A stretch of 64,000 nt of DNA from Lewinellaceae bacterium (lineage in GTDB: Bacteria > Bacteroidota > Bacteroidia > Chitinophagales > Saprospiraceae), in contig JADJRC010000015.1 of assembly GCA_016712415.1 (NCBI GenBank), positions 124,001 to 188,000 on the forward strand, read 5' to 3'. A program made the translations under genes and the position numbers. The notes below the pieces were generated by a model. The model was given only the letters and a program-made list of their open reading frames with translations, ran no database searches and had not been told where the DNA came from. Shown here in pieces: positions 18,421 to 29,292 of the stretch (position 1 is the first letter of the stretch; each line of letters opens with the position of its first letter).

Positions 18421-20552
18421 ATGAAACAACACTTTTCAATATACCGGCACTTTTTACTCCTGCTGCTGATCTTCTGCTCCTCTATTATTACTGCACAGGC
18501 TCAAACCAGCCCCCCTCAAACCGTCAGTTCGCCCTCGGGTAAAATCAAGGTCGATGTCGGGCTGGACAGCAAAGGCGAGCCGTACTATTCCGCAACCTTC
18601 AACGGAAAACCGGTTGTTGGTATATCAAAACTGGGCATGATTACCGCCGAGCAAGTACTCATCAACGGGTTTAAAATGACCGGTTCAAAAAAAGCAGCCT
18701 TCGACAAAACCTGGAAGCCCGTCTGGGGCGAAGTGGCGCAAATTCGCAACCATTACAACGAACTGGAACTGAACCTGCAAAACAGCGGCGGCCTGCTGGA
18801 TATCACTTTTCGGGTATTCGACGATGGCTTCGGCTTCCGGTACGGCTTCCCGAAATCTGGCGATCAGGCCCAGGCGCTGACCGTGATGGAAGAAATGACA
18901 GAATTCCAGATGACCGGCGACCATACTGCCTGGTGGCAGCCGGGCGATTGGGACAGCAACGAACATGTATACTCCACCACTACAATATCCGAAATAGATG
19001 CCGTTCGGTACCTGAATGAAACGGCTATCTCCACCCAATTTATACCCGATTATAAAAGTGTGCAGACGCCCATTGCGATGAAAACGGCAGAAGGTATCCA
19101 CCTGGCGATCCATGAAGCGGCACTGGTGGGTTTCCCATCCATGCAGTTGAAGGTGGATAATGCCGCACTTAAGTTTTCAGCCTTCCTGATCCCCGGCAGC
19201 GGCGAATGGCGGAAAGCCAGTATCCAAACCGGCTTTAAAACACCCTGGCGGACCATTTTAATCAGCGCCAATGCGGCGGGCCTCCTGGAGTCAAAAATGA
19301 TCCTCAACCTCAACGAACCGAACAAACTGGAGGATGTCAGTTGGATCAAGCCGGCAAAATATGTCGGTATCTGGTGGGAAATGCACATCGGCAAGTCTAC
19401 CTGGGACCTGTCCAACCAATCCGATATGCAGCAGATCACCGGGTCGACGCGGCGCCCGCCCCACGGCGCTACAACCGAAAATACCCGACGCTATATCGAC
19501 TTTGCTGCTCAACACGGCTTTACAGGCGTACTGGTAGAGGGCTGGAATACCGGTTGGGAAGACTGGTTTGGCAAATGGCGGGAAGATGTATTTGATTTTC
19601 AAACGCCTTATCCGGACTACGACCTGAAAGGTCTCGCCGCCTATTCCATACGGAAGGGCGCGCCAATTCTTGTGCACCACGAAACCAGCAGTGCCGTTAC
19701 CAGTTATGAAAAATACATGGATCCGGCCTATAAATTGATCAGCGACCTGGGACTGCACGCCATAAAAACCGGCTATGTGGGCCGCATCATTCCCAAAGGT
19801 GAGTGGCACGACGAGCAATGGATGGTGGACCACTACGTCCGGGTATTGGAAAAAGCCGCAGCCAGCAAGATCATGGTCGATGCGCACGAGCCTGTTCGTC
19901 CCACCGGGCTGCACCGCACCTACCCCAACCTGATGGCTTGCGAGGCTGCAGGGGCAACGAATTCAACGCCTGGAGTTCCGGCAACCCACCCGAACACGAG
20001 TGTATCCTGCCCTTTACACGCCTGCTTGGCGGCCCGATGGATTATACTCCCGGAATTTTCAATATCCAGTTCTCCGAATACAAAGCCTCTCCAAACGACC
20101 GTCAGGTGCATACCACTTTAGCAAAACAATTGGCGCTGTACGTCACGATGTATTCGCCACTCCAGATGGCGGCTGACCTGCCCGAGCACTATGAAAGGAA
20201 CATGGCGCCCTTCCGGTTTATCAAGGATGTCGCAGTGGATTGGGACGACACCAAAATTCTCAAGGCAGCCATAGGCGACTATATCATAACCGCCCGCAAG
20301 GCCAAAGGAACCGACAACTGGTTTTTGGGCGGTATCACGGATGAAAACGCCCGTACCGAAACCATAACGCTCGATTTTCTGGACAGTGGCAAAACATACG
20401 AGGCGACTATTTACGAAGACGGTCCGAAAGCACATTGGAAAGACAATCCGACTGAAGTCGGTATTCGGACTGTAGCGGTAAAAAAAGGATCGCAGCTCAC
20501 GATGAAACTGGCGGCCGGGGGAGGATTTGCCATTTCAGTAATGGCGCGATAA
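18421..20552 (+). CDS. GH97 alpha-glucosidase, SusB-like inverting type (frame interrupted)
   Basis: 710 residues after correction. Signal peptide MKQHFSIYRHFLLLLLIFCSS is followed by the N-terminal beta-sandwich, a TIM barrel and a C-terminal beta domain. Blocks HHETSSAVTSYE, AHEPVRPTGLHRTYPN and ACEAA(R)GNEF correspond to the calcium-site and catalytic Glu regions of SusB from Bacteroides, which hydrolyses alpha-glucosides with inversion, so the inverting class is expected. The protein is split: the first frame derails after TYPNLMACEAAG and the second continues NEFNAWSSGNPPEH. One added base at about 19949-19954 restores EAARGNEFNAW, the family sequence exactly. No SusC/SusD pair lies nearby. 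Confidence 0.88.
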
Positions 20553-20559
20553 GACCGTA

Positions 20560-21429
20560 CTAAGCCCCTTCCCTGGTAATTTTCCAGCGTTTGTGGCTCC
20601 ACAGCCACTGCTCGGGGTGAGCCGTAATTTCGCGTTCCAGTTGCCGGGAAAACGCGTTGGTGATGTCCATTTCAGCAGCAGTAGCCGGTTCTGGCTGCAA
20701 ATCGGTGAAATGGATTTCGTAAAATCCCCTGCGAATCCGTGTTATTGCATAGTGTACCACAGGGTAATTGAATTTCCGGGCCAGCACGTCGGCGCCGGGG
20801 AGGGTGGCGGTATCCTGGCCGAAAAACGGTACCCAATGCGCACTTTTTCGGTTGCTGGGCGACTGGTCGGCCAAAAGGATGTAGACTGCCGGCTCGCCGT
20901 TGCGCTGGCGCATCACCTTGAATACCTCATCCATACCGATCAGGGTCATACCGGTGCGGGATCGGCGTTCATTCAGGTAGGTTTCCAGCGATTTGTTTTT
21001 GAGGGACTTAAAGGCTGTTATGGTGGGGCTGTGCAGGGCCGGCGGCAGGGAGAGCCCCGAGTATTCCCAGTTGCCGAGATGGCTGCCCGTCAGAATGACC
21101 GGTTGCCCGCGATCGAGGTATTGGTTGGGTAACTCCGGGTTGCGGCAGGGGCAGCGGCGTTCGATTTCCGCCGCAGAAGTGGTGAATGATTTGAACGTTT
21201 CAAGGGTAACATCTGTCAGGCTTTGATAAAACAGCCGGGTAATGCGCTGTAACTCCTGATCGTTTTTTTCGGGGAAAGCGCGCCGTAAATTGCTGTAAAC
21301 CACCGCCTTGCGATAGCCAATCACGCGGTATAGCAAGAAGGCCATGCCATCGGAGAGAACATAGAGTGCTCTGAACGGGATAAAGCGGAAGAGTTCGACA
21401 AAAATCCGCAGGAAAAAATATCCAACCAT
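20560..21429 (-). CDS. Lysophospholipid/lipid A acyltransferase (LpxL/HtrB family)
   Basis: 289 residues. Members transfer a secondary acyl chain to lipid A precursors at the inner face of the inner membrane. The HX4E catalytic motif is H117-LGNW-E122 in TGSHLGNWEYSG. One N-terminal membrane helix region (MVGYFFLRIFVELF) and the later block LADQSPSNRKSAHWVPFFGQDTA fit the family, as does the length. The start at 21429 gives a normal N-terminus. It lies 27 bases downstream of mltA on the same strand, so both cell-envelope genes may share a transcript. Its 3' end converges on the GH97 gene with seven bases between stop codons. Confidence 0.9.
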   Translation of the reverse strand: MVGYFFLRIFVELFRFIPFRALYVLSDGMAFLLYRVIGYRKAVVYSNLRRAFPEKNDQELQRITRLFYQSLTDVTLETFKSFTTSAAEIERRCPCRNPELPNQYLDRGQPVILTGSHLGNWEYSGLSLPPALHSPTITAFKSLKNKSLETYLNERRSRTGMTLIGMDEVFKVMRQRNGEPAVYILLADQSPSNRKSAHWVPFFGQDTATLPGADVLARKFNYPVVHYAITRIRRGFYEIHFTDLQPEPATAAEMDITNAFSRQLEREITAHPEQWLWSHKRWKITREGA

Positions 21430-21456
21430 GAAATTCTAGTGGCGGGTCCGGCAGGG

Positions 21457-22557
21457 TTAGTGTTCTTTGGGAAGCATCAGCCAAAGCCGGCCGTAGCGGT
21501 TGATTTTTCGCGCCTCCTGCAAACCTTTCTGGCCGATACCGCAGTACAGGTCCATTCTTTTGGTGGTCAGAATGGCGCCGCCGCGGTCCTGTGCAAAGAT
21601 AATGCGGTAAGTATAGCCTTTCAGTTTGCCGGAAGGATCGATATCGGGCAGTTCTGCCAGCAGCGTGCTGCCGATCGGGATATACCTGGGGTCAACGGCG
21701 ACAGAATAGCCTGCTGTCAGGGGGAAGAACCCGCAGCCCAGCACCTGGTCGTCGACCGGGGTGAAAAACACATAACGGCCGCCTTTACCTTTGACCGAAC
21801 CGCCGAAACCGAAGTGTTGGCGCTTGCCGTCGGGAAATTCGACCAGACAGTTGCCTTGCAATTGTGCGTTGGCGAGGGCTTTTTTACTGCTGAGCCAGGC
21901 CAGTTCCATGCCGCGGCCTTCCAGGGCGCCCGCTTCGATGGCGGCCCGGTTGGGCACATCCTTATCGGGGCGTTTGTACATGGGGACCGGGAATTCGTCG
22001 GTACGCACTTTGCTTGCCTTGATGACAGGCGTGTAGTATCCCGTCATGCGTACCTTGTCTTTTTTCAGGTCGGTATTGACCTTGTAAAAGTCGAAAGTGG
22101 TCAGCAGTACGTTAGGGTCGAGGAGTTGCACATTTTGCAGCAACTCCACCGTGCGGAGCATATCATCTTTTGGAATGCCGGAAGCGCCTTTTTCTTTAAC
22201 ATCCGACCGGCGGAGGTACTTGGCCTGTTCGTACATGGCTTTCAGCATGTCCGGATCGAATGAGAGATAAGGGATGGTATCCGGGTGACCGGCGAGCAAC
22301 ACTGAGGAAGAAAGATTGCGCTCGCTGCGGCTGGCGGTGGAGACTTCCACGGGGGTGATTTCGGGTGATTCGACGGTTTTGGGGGCTTCTTCAAGTGGCT
22401 TGGCGGTGTTCTTTTCGCCACCGGGCAGCCGGAAAGGGATGGATATTCCGGATTCCACGAGGTTTGGATCGGAAGGTTTATTGCCCATCCAAAACATTGA
22501 AAAACAGGTTATTAAAAGGGCAAAGTCGAATATTACCAGTCGTTTTGTTCTTAGCAT
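21457..22557 (-). CDS. mltA: MltA-type lytic murein transglycosylase
   Basis: 366 residues. MltA enzymes cleave peptidoglycan glycan strands to 1,6-anhydro products. An N-terminal hydrophobic anchor (LVIFDFALLITCFSMFWMG) is followed by a low-complexity spacer, the MltA core (VRMTGYYTPVIKAS..., GNCLVEFPDGKRQHFGF) and the C-terminal 3D domain with its conserved aspartates (VAVDPRYIPIGS, FAQDRGGAI, MDLYCG). The protein is probably periplasmic and membrane-bound. A -7 box TACATTTG (22598-22605, reverse strand) lies about 40 bases before the start. The downstream lpxL-like gene is on the same strand. Confidence 0.92.
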   Translation of the reverse strand: MLRTKRLVIFDFALLITCFSMFWMGNKPSDPNLVESGISIPFRLPGGEKNTAKPLEEAPKTVESPEITPVEVSTASRSERNLSSSVLLAGHPDTIPYLSFDPDMLKAMYEQAKYLRRSDVKEKGASGIPKDDMLRTVELLQNVQLLDPNVLLTTFDFYKVNTDLKKDKVRMTGYYTPVIKASKVRTDEFPVPMYKRPDKDVPNRAAIEAGALEGRGMELAWLSSKKALANAQLQGNCLVEFPDGKRQHFGFGGSVKGKGGRYVFFTPVDDQVLGCGFFPLTAGYSVAVDPRYIPIGSTLLAELPDIDPSGKLKGYTYRIIFAQDRGGAILTTKRMDLYCGIGQKGLQEARKINRYGRLWLMLPKEH

Positions 22558-22597
22558 ACTTTGAATTGGGAGGAGGTGCCGCCCATTAAATTATTAA

Positions 22598-22605
22598 CAA
22601 ATGTA
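22598..22605 (-). promoter_or_regulatory. -7 promoter box of mltA
   Basis: Reverse-strand TACATTTG matches TAnnTTTG, about 40 bases upstream of the mltA ATG. No -33 element at normal spacing is apparent. Confidence 0.4.
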
Positions 22606-22643
22606 ACGCCAAAATCACACACCGGTTGCTTAATGAATTGTTT

Positions 22644-23234
22644 TTAAAATGTCAACGCACCCTTTCGGAGCCATTCATTGACCTTTAAAATGGCCACCAT
22701 CGAGAACACGTCCGTGATGTCGCCGCGCATGACCATATCCACACATTCGCTAAAAGGGAGCCTTCGTATTTGCAGCTGTTCCGTCTCTTCCGGCTCGGCG
22801 TTGCCGAACGCCAGATCCTGGGCTACAAAAGCCACGCCGTATTCGTCGGTCACGGAGTTGGAGGTAAACATTTCGAGCAGCGGGGTCCATTTTTGGGCGG
22901 TTATGCCCGTTTCTTCCAGTAATTCCCGCCTCGCGGAATCAAGCGGATCAACGCCCACATGACCCCCGCCTTCCGGTATTTCCCACGAATAGCGCTTCAG
23001 GGTGTAGCGGTACTGCCCCACCAGCCAGGTAAATCCTTCCCCGTCGAGCGGCACGATACCTATCGCTGTGTTTTTCATGTGCACGACGCCGTAAATGCCG
23101 TTTCCCCCGGAGGGGTTGACTACCTCGCGGTGTTCGACGTGTATCCAGGGGTTGTCGTATACGGTTTGTGCAGAAATCGTCTCCCAGGGATTGGGGGTTT
23201 TGTCGGGACCGGGGCCTTTGAATTGAAAGGGCAT
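22644..23234 (-). CDS. Nudix hydrolase (ADP-ribose pyrophosphatase-like)
   Basis: 196 residues from the ATG at 23234 (MPFQFKGPG). The Nudix box core RRELLEETG at about 102-110 carries the metal-binding glutamates, preceded by EIPEGGGHVGVDPLDSA. The QYRYTLKRYSWEIPEGG block is characteristic of ADP-ribose/nucleoside-diphosphate-sugar pyrophosphatases. The first acidic position of the canonical box is shifted. Cytoplasmic; would clear nucleotide sugars such as ADP-ribose. The longer upstream frame would overlap the promoter of the divergent Uma2 gene, so the internal ATG is preferred. Confidence 0.88.
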   Translation of the reverse strand: MPFQFKGPGPDKTPNPWETISAQTVYDNPWIHVEHREVVNPSGGNGIYGVVHMKNTAIGIVPLDGEGFTWLVGQYRYTLKRYSWEIPEGGGHVGVDPLDSARRELLEETGITAQKWTPLLEMFTSNSVTDEYGVAFVAQDLAFGNAEPEETEQLQIRRLPFSECVDMVMRGDITDVFSMVAILKVNEWLRKGALTF

Positions 23235-23247
23235 TTGATTATTTTTG
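23217..23247 (+). promoter_or_regulatory. Promoter of the Uma2 gene
   Basis: TTTG at 23217-23220, an exact 19-base spacer, then TATTTTTG at 23240-23247. This is the best match to the Bacteroidota primary-sigma consensus in the window. The Uma2 ATG at 23266 follows 18 bases later, which also decides between its two possible ATG codons. Confidence 0.7.
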
Positions 23248-23265
23248 TCACAAATATCGAAATCC

Positions 23266-23844
23266 ATGACCACTCCGGCAGCAGCGACAAGGAAATACAC
23301 CGTAGCCGAGTACCTCGACATTGAGCGGCGATCCGGCGAAAAACACGCTTTTTATAACGGAGCCATTGAACCTATGGCTGGCGCAAGTATTTCCCACAAT
23401 CGTATTGTCAGGAACCTGCTGGCGGTACTTTGCAATATTTTTGCGGAAAGACCTGAATTTGAAATTTTCGGCAGCGATCAGAAAATTTACCTTCCCAAGC
23501 TCAACTATTACCTGTATCCCGATGCGGTCGTCGTTGCGGAAGGGATTATCGAATCCGAGGAAGAGGCCCAGGCCATCATCAATCCGCTGCTGATCTTTGA
23601 AGTGTTATCGCCTTCAACCGACCAGTATGACCGCAGCATAAAATTTGCTGAATACCAGAGCATTCCGACCTTCAAAGAATATGTTTTGGTTCGGCAGGAT
23701 ACGCCGGAACTGACCTTGTTTTTCCGGGAAGAACCCGACCTGTGGCGTACTTCCGAGGTGTCGGGGCTTGACAACAGCGCACATTTGCGCTCGGTAACCG
23801 TCAACCTTGCCTTGAAAAGCATTTACCACAAGGTGTTTTCCTGA
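23266..23844 (+). CDS. Uma2 family (DUF820) endonuclease-like protein
   Basis: 192 residues with a PD-(D/E)XK nuclease-type fold. Recognisable blocks: YTVAEYLDIERRSGEKHAFYNGAI at the start, YYLYPDAVVV with the first acidic residue, LLIFEVLSPST with the second, and KFAEYQSIPTFKEYVLV. The family is abundant in Cyanobacteria and Bacteroidota; no biological role is established and most copies are scattered single genes, as here. The ATG at 23266 is chosen because the upstream ATG (23245) lies within the promoter's -7 box. No partner gene of a restriction or toxin-antitoxin kind is next to it. Confidence 0.88.
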   Translation: MTTPAAATRKYTVAEYLDIERRSGEKHAFYNGAIEPMAGASISHNRIVRNLLAVLCNIFAERPEFEIFGSDQKIYLPKLNYYLYPDAVVVAEGIIESEEEAQAIINPLLIFEVLSPSTDQYDRSIKFAEYQSIPTFKEYVLVRQDTPELTLFFREEPDLWRTSEVSGLDNSAHLRSVTVNLALKSIYHKVFS

Positions 23845-23846
23845 TC

Positions 23847-24641
23847 TCACACGTAACCCTGTACCTTGTACATAACCCAGCCCGTCCATTCCTTCAACAG
23901 GAATTCCCATTTCATCAGCGCCTTCCAGTCCGGCTCGATCCATTGAAACCAGTTGCCCCGGCTGCTTTCGGTCATAAAGTCCACCCCAAATGGATCGCAA
24001 GCCAGCCCTGCTTTGTCGAAACAGGCCACCGCCCGCCGCATATGCCAGGCAGAAGTGACGAGCAGGCAACGCCTCCCCAATTCGAGGCTGTCTGCGATTC
24101 GTTTTGAAAACAGCGCATTTTCATGGGTGTTGCGCGACCGGGCTTCGACGATAAGTGCCGTATCCGGAACGCCGCAGGCAAGCAGGAAATCGCGCGCAGC
24201 GGCTGCCTCCGGCGGCACGCCGCCAATCAGCCGCCCGTCGCCGCCCGATAGTATGATGCGTTTGATCCGGCCGGTTTGGTACAGCATCAGGGCCGACGTG
24301 AGGCGGTTGCCGGCCTGGTGCAGGGTGAGTACGCCCGTCGGCGATTCTGCGTTAAAGTTGACGTAACCACCGAGCAGGATACCCGCATCATAGGCCTGGC
24401 GGATGTCGCGGGGGCTGCGCTGGCCGGTCTCCCAGGTGCGCGCCAGCTGGTTCACCAGCCACGGATTGGAAAATACCAGCAACACCGCAATCAACGCTTT
24501 GACCGCCCGGCGCTGCCGGCGCTTATTCCTGGTGACCATACTGAAAATAGCCAGCAAGGCCATCCAGTTGAGCGGCTTTAACACAAATACCAGCACTTTT
24601 GATAATATAAAAAACATAATATTATTCTGTTTGATGGGCAT
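23847..24641 (-). CDS. YdcF/ElyC family membrane protein (DUF218)
   Basis: 264 residues. Two N-terminal membrane helices (ILSKVLVFVLKPLNWMALLAIF and VKALIAVLLVFSN) precede a DUF218 domain with the conserved ILLGG, RIKRIILSGGDG, EARSRNTHENA and LLVTSAWHMRRA blocks. E. coli ElyC and SanA, which share this domain, affect envelope integrity and lipid-carrier use; the exact chemistry remains unknown. The start could also be the ATG nine codons in (MFFILSK). It converges on Uma2 with two bases between stop codons. Confidence 0.87.
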   Translation of the reverse strand: MPIKQNNIMFFILSKVLVFVLKPLNWMALLAIFSMVTRNKRRQRRAVKALIAVLLVFSNPWLVNQLARTWETGQRSPRDIRQAYDAGILLGGYVNFNAESPTGVLTLHQAGNRLTSALMLYQTGRIKRIILSGGDGRLIGGVPPEAAAARDFLLACGVPDTALIVEARSRNTHENALFSKRIADSLELGRRCLLVTSAWHMRRAVACFDKAGLACDPFGVDFMTESSRGNWFQWIEPDWKALMKWEFLLKEWTGWVMYKVQGYV

Positions 24642-24696
24642 TTTTCGGAAATTTGCGAAATTTTTGATTTTTATTCATTCAATAACCGGTTATTCT

Positions 24697-26121
24697 ATGC
24701 AAAAATTACTTCGTCCGGCCCTTTTCGCAGTGCTGGCAACCTGCCTTTTTTTGCCCGCCGCTTTTGGGCAACTTACCCTTAAAGTTACGTCTATTCCCTT
24801 CAATACCCCGCCTGCCTCGAGTATCTATGCAGTAGGTACTTTCAACAACTGGAATCCCGGCGATCCGGCTATGATCCTCAGCAACCTGGGCAATGGCCAG
24901 TACAGCATTACCGTCAACCCGCCGGCCGGCGAGGTCAAGTTCAAGTTCACCCGAGGCAACTGGGATATGGTTGAAGGCGATGCCAACGGCAATTACCTCG
25001 CCGACCGCGTTCTGAACTACAGCGGACAGCCGACGACCGTTAACCTGAGTATCCTTTCCTGGGAAGACCTCAGCGGCGACGGCAACCCTGGCTCAACAGC
25101 CCAGCCCAATGTGTTTGTGCTGGACGACAACTTTTACATCCCGCAACTCAACCGCACCCGGCGCATCTGGCTTTACCTGCCTCCCGATTACCAGACCACT
25201 TCCAAAAAATACCCCGTGCTGTATATGCACGACGCGCAGAATCTGTTTGATGAAACAACCAGTTTTTCCGGAGAATGGGAGGTGGACGAATCGCTGAACC
25301 AGTTATTCCAGCAGGGCGATTATGGCTGCATTGTGGTGGGTATCGACAACGGCGGCGCCAATCGCCTCGATGAGTACTCCCCCTGGGTAAACACCGACTA
25401 CAACGAAGGCGGCGACGGTGGCGCCTACGTCGAGTTTATCGTCAATACGCTTAAACCTCATATCGATTCTTTGTACCGGACGTTTTCCGGGCGCCTCACA
25501 ACAGGAATCATGGGCAGCAGCATGGGCGGACTGATCTCGATGTACGCACTCGCTGAACGGCAGGATGTATTCTCCAAAGCGGGTATTTTCTCCCCCGCAT
25601 TCTGGTTTGCGGGTAACAATCCCGCCAGTCACGTCGCCGGCCATCCCAAACAAGGTGATGTGCGCGTATACTTCCTTGCAGGCGGCGACGAGCCCAATTA
25701 TGTAGAACAGGACATGCTGGCAGTGGCCAATGCCATGACAACCGCCGGGTTTTCCGCCAACGAAAAATTTGTTTACGTACCATCAGATGGCCAGCATGCC
25801 GAGTGGTTTTGGGCGCGGGAGTTTCCCGATGCCTATGAATGGCTGTTTCAGGGCGCCGTGACGTCGGTTACATGGCCCGGCAGCAGCGAGCCGCTGGAGA
25901 TTTTTCCCAATCCCACCAGTTCCTGGGTGCGTTTCTCCGGTGTGAAATCAGGTGAAACGGTTAAACTGCAAATACTCGGCGTTGATGGAAAGATGTGGCG
26001 CGACTCCACTGCCACGGGCGGCGAACCGGTGTGGACGGGCGATCTGCCCGCCGGGTTTTACGTAGTAAAATTGAAGAAAAAAGGCGGCAAGTGGCAGTCG
26101 GCGAAGCTGATTAGGCAATAG
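24697..26121 (+). CDS. Secreted esterase (Fes/esterase-D-like) with T9SS C-terminal domain
   Basis: 474 residues from the ATG at 24697, which begins a clear signal peptide (MQKLLRPALFAVLATCLFLPAAFG); the upstream open frame is a shadow of ydcF. Residues about 25-120 look like a carbohydrate-binding CBM48/starch-binding-type sandwich (YAVGTFNNWNPGDP). The alpha/beta hydrolase domain has YPVLYMHDAQNLFD, the nucleophile GSSMGG with S275, and a His in DGQHAEWFW. Relatives hydrolyse acyl esters of sugars, siderophores or similar. The C-terminus (EIFPNPTSSWVRFSG ... LPAGFYVVKLKKKG) is a T9SS type A sorting domain, so it should be exported to the cell surface. Confidence 0.9.
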   Translation: MQKLLRPALFAVLATCLFLPAAFGQLTLKVTSIPFNTPPASSIYAVGTFNNWNPGDPAMILSNLGNGQYSITVNPPAGEVKFKFTRGNWDMVEGDANGNYLADRVLNYSGQPTTVNLSILSWEDLSGDGNPGSTAQPNVFVLDDNFYIPQLNRTRRIWLYLPPDYQTTSKKYPVLYMHDAQNLFDETTSFSGEWEVDESLNQLFQQGDYGCIVVGIDNGGANRLDEYSPWVNTDYNEGGDGGAYVEFIVNTLKPHIDSLYRTFSGRLTTGIMGSSMGGLISMYALAERQDVFSKAGIFSPAFWFAGNNPASHVAGHPKQGDVRVYFLAGGDEPNYVEQDMLAVANAMTTAGFSANEKFVYVPSDGQHAEWFWAREFPDAYEWLFQGAVTSVTWPGSSEPLEIFPNPTSSWVRFSGVKSGETVKLQILGVDGKMWRDSTATGGEPVWTGDLPAGFYVVKLKKKGGKWQSAKLIRQ

Positions 26122-26134
26122 GACAGGTTCTTTT

Positions 26135-26314
26135 TGACAGGATCAACAGGATCAACAGGATTAACAGGATTTACAGGATCAACAGGATTAACAGGATCAA
26201 CAGGATTAACAGGATCAACAGGATCAACAGGATTAACAGGTTTGACAGGATCAACAGGATTAACAGGTTTGACAGGATTTACAGGATTTACAGGATCAAC
26301 AGGATTAACAGGTT
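26135..26314. repeat. Nonamer array, 20 units of YNACAGGNT
   Basis: Twenty contiguous 9-bp units, consensus CAACAGGAT/TAACAGGAT with a few TTACAGGAT and TAACAGGTT. Three inverted copies of the same motif follow at 26348-26374 after a 33-base unrelated stretch, so the end of the array can fold back on them. It lies between the convergent esterase and urocanase genes (26122-26378) and may work as a terminator region. It has no credible coding function. Confidence 0.95.
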
Positions 26315-26378
26315 TGTTTCTTTCTATCGTCGACAGCAAAGATATAGCCTGTTAATCCTGTAAATCCTGTCAGGCTTT

Positions 26379-28463
<2,085 letters not shown>

Positions 28464-28550
28464 ATCTTTTTGCCTTTTATCTTGTTACAAAGGTGTTTTC
28501 TCGGAACAGGCAAAAGTACCGCTATCGCTTCCAAATCAAAAACTCAAACC

Positions 28551-29270
28551 ATGCCCTTCCTCACTGCCCAATGGCGTCGCCTCATCCTGCTCAATTACCG
28601 TGTCGAACCCCATATGCTGCAATCCTATCTGCCTGCCGGCACCGAACTGGATACCTGGAACGGTACCTGTTATGCCAGCGTGGTGGGCTTCATGTTTCTC
28701 GACACCCGGTTGAAAGGGCTGAAAATTCCGTTTCACGTCAATTTCGAAGAAATCAACCTGCGTTTTTACGTGCGCCGGCTCGATCCGGTATCGGGCGAAT
28801 GGAAACGCGGGGTGGTATTCGTCCGGGAAGTAGTGCCGAAGCTTGCTATTTCCCTGGTAGCCAATACGATATATGGCGAGCGATACCGGGCGCACCGCAT
28901 GTGGCGCCTTTGGGAGGAAAGTGAAACGGAACTGAACATCGAATACGCCTGGAAACAGGCAGGGCGCTGGCATTCCTTCGGCGTCAAGGCTGAAAATGCG
29001 CCGACCGATCTCAAAACCGGCAGCGAGGCGGAATTTATTACCGAGCACTATTGGGGTTATGCCCGGCGGACGGACCGGCAGACGGTGGAGTACCAGGTGG
29101 AGCACCCGCGCTGGCAGGTATACCCCATACAAGCCTGGCATTGTGATATCGATTTTGCGGCAGTCTACGGTCACGCATTCGCCCCATTGAACGGGGTCGA
29201 GCCGGTTTCGGTGTTTTTAGCGGAGGGGTCGGAGGTGCGTGTTTTGGGAAGGAAACTGCTTCAGGTTTGA
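28551..29270 (+). CDS. DUF2071 (YqjF-like) protein
   Basis: 239 residues starting MPFLTAQWRRLILLNYRV. DUF2071 proteins share a fold related to acetoacetate decarboxylase but have no settled function. Typical features seen: W and NY near the N-terminus, LPAGTELDTWNGTCYASVVGFMF, NFEEINLRFYVRR, VFVREVVPK and EHYWGYARR. The frame is open for another 529 codons upstream, but that extension is the antisense of urocanase; the ATG at 28551 matches where the family begins. Cytoplasmic by sequence. Confidence 0.87.
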   Translation: MPFLTAQWRRLILLNYRVEPHMLQSYLPAGTELDTWNGTCYASVVGFMFLDTRLKGLKIPFHVNFEEINLRFYVRRLDPVSGEWKRGVVFVREVVPKLAISLVANTIYGERYRAHRMWRLWEESETELNIEYAWKQAGRWHSFGVKAENAPTDLKTGSEAEFITEHYWGYARRTDRQTVEYQVEHPRWQVYPIQAWHCDIDFAAVYGHAFAPLNGVEPVSVFLAEGSEVRVLGRKLLQV

Positions 29271-29292
29271 AGCATTTATGCACCAGATTTCC

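Noticed and set aside
26134..26355. Collagen-like 73-residue ORF (TGS/TGL/TGF triplets) and its antisense NPVDPV-type frame
   Set aside because: Both arise from the nine-base repeat period, begin immediately after the esterase stop, and lack start signals or a non-repeat domain.
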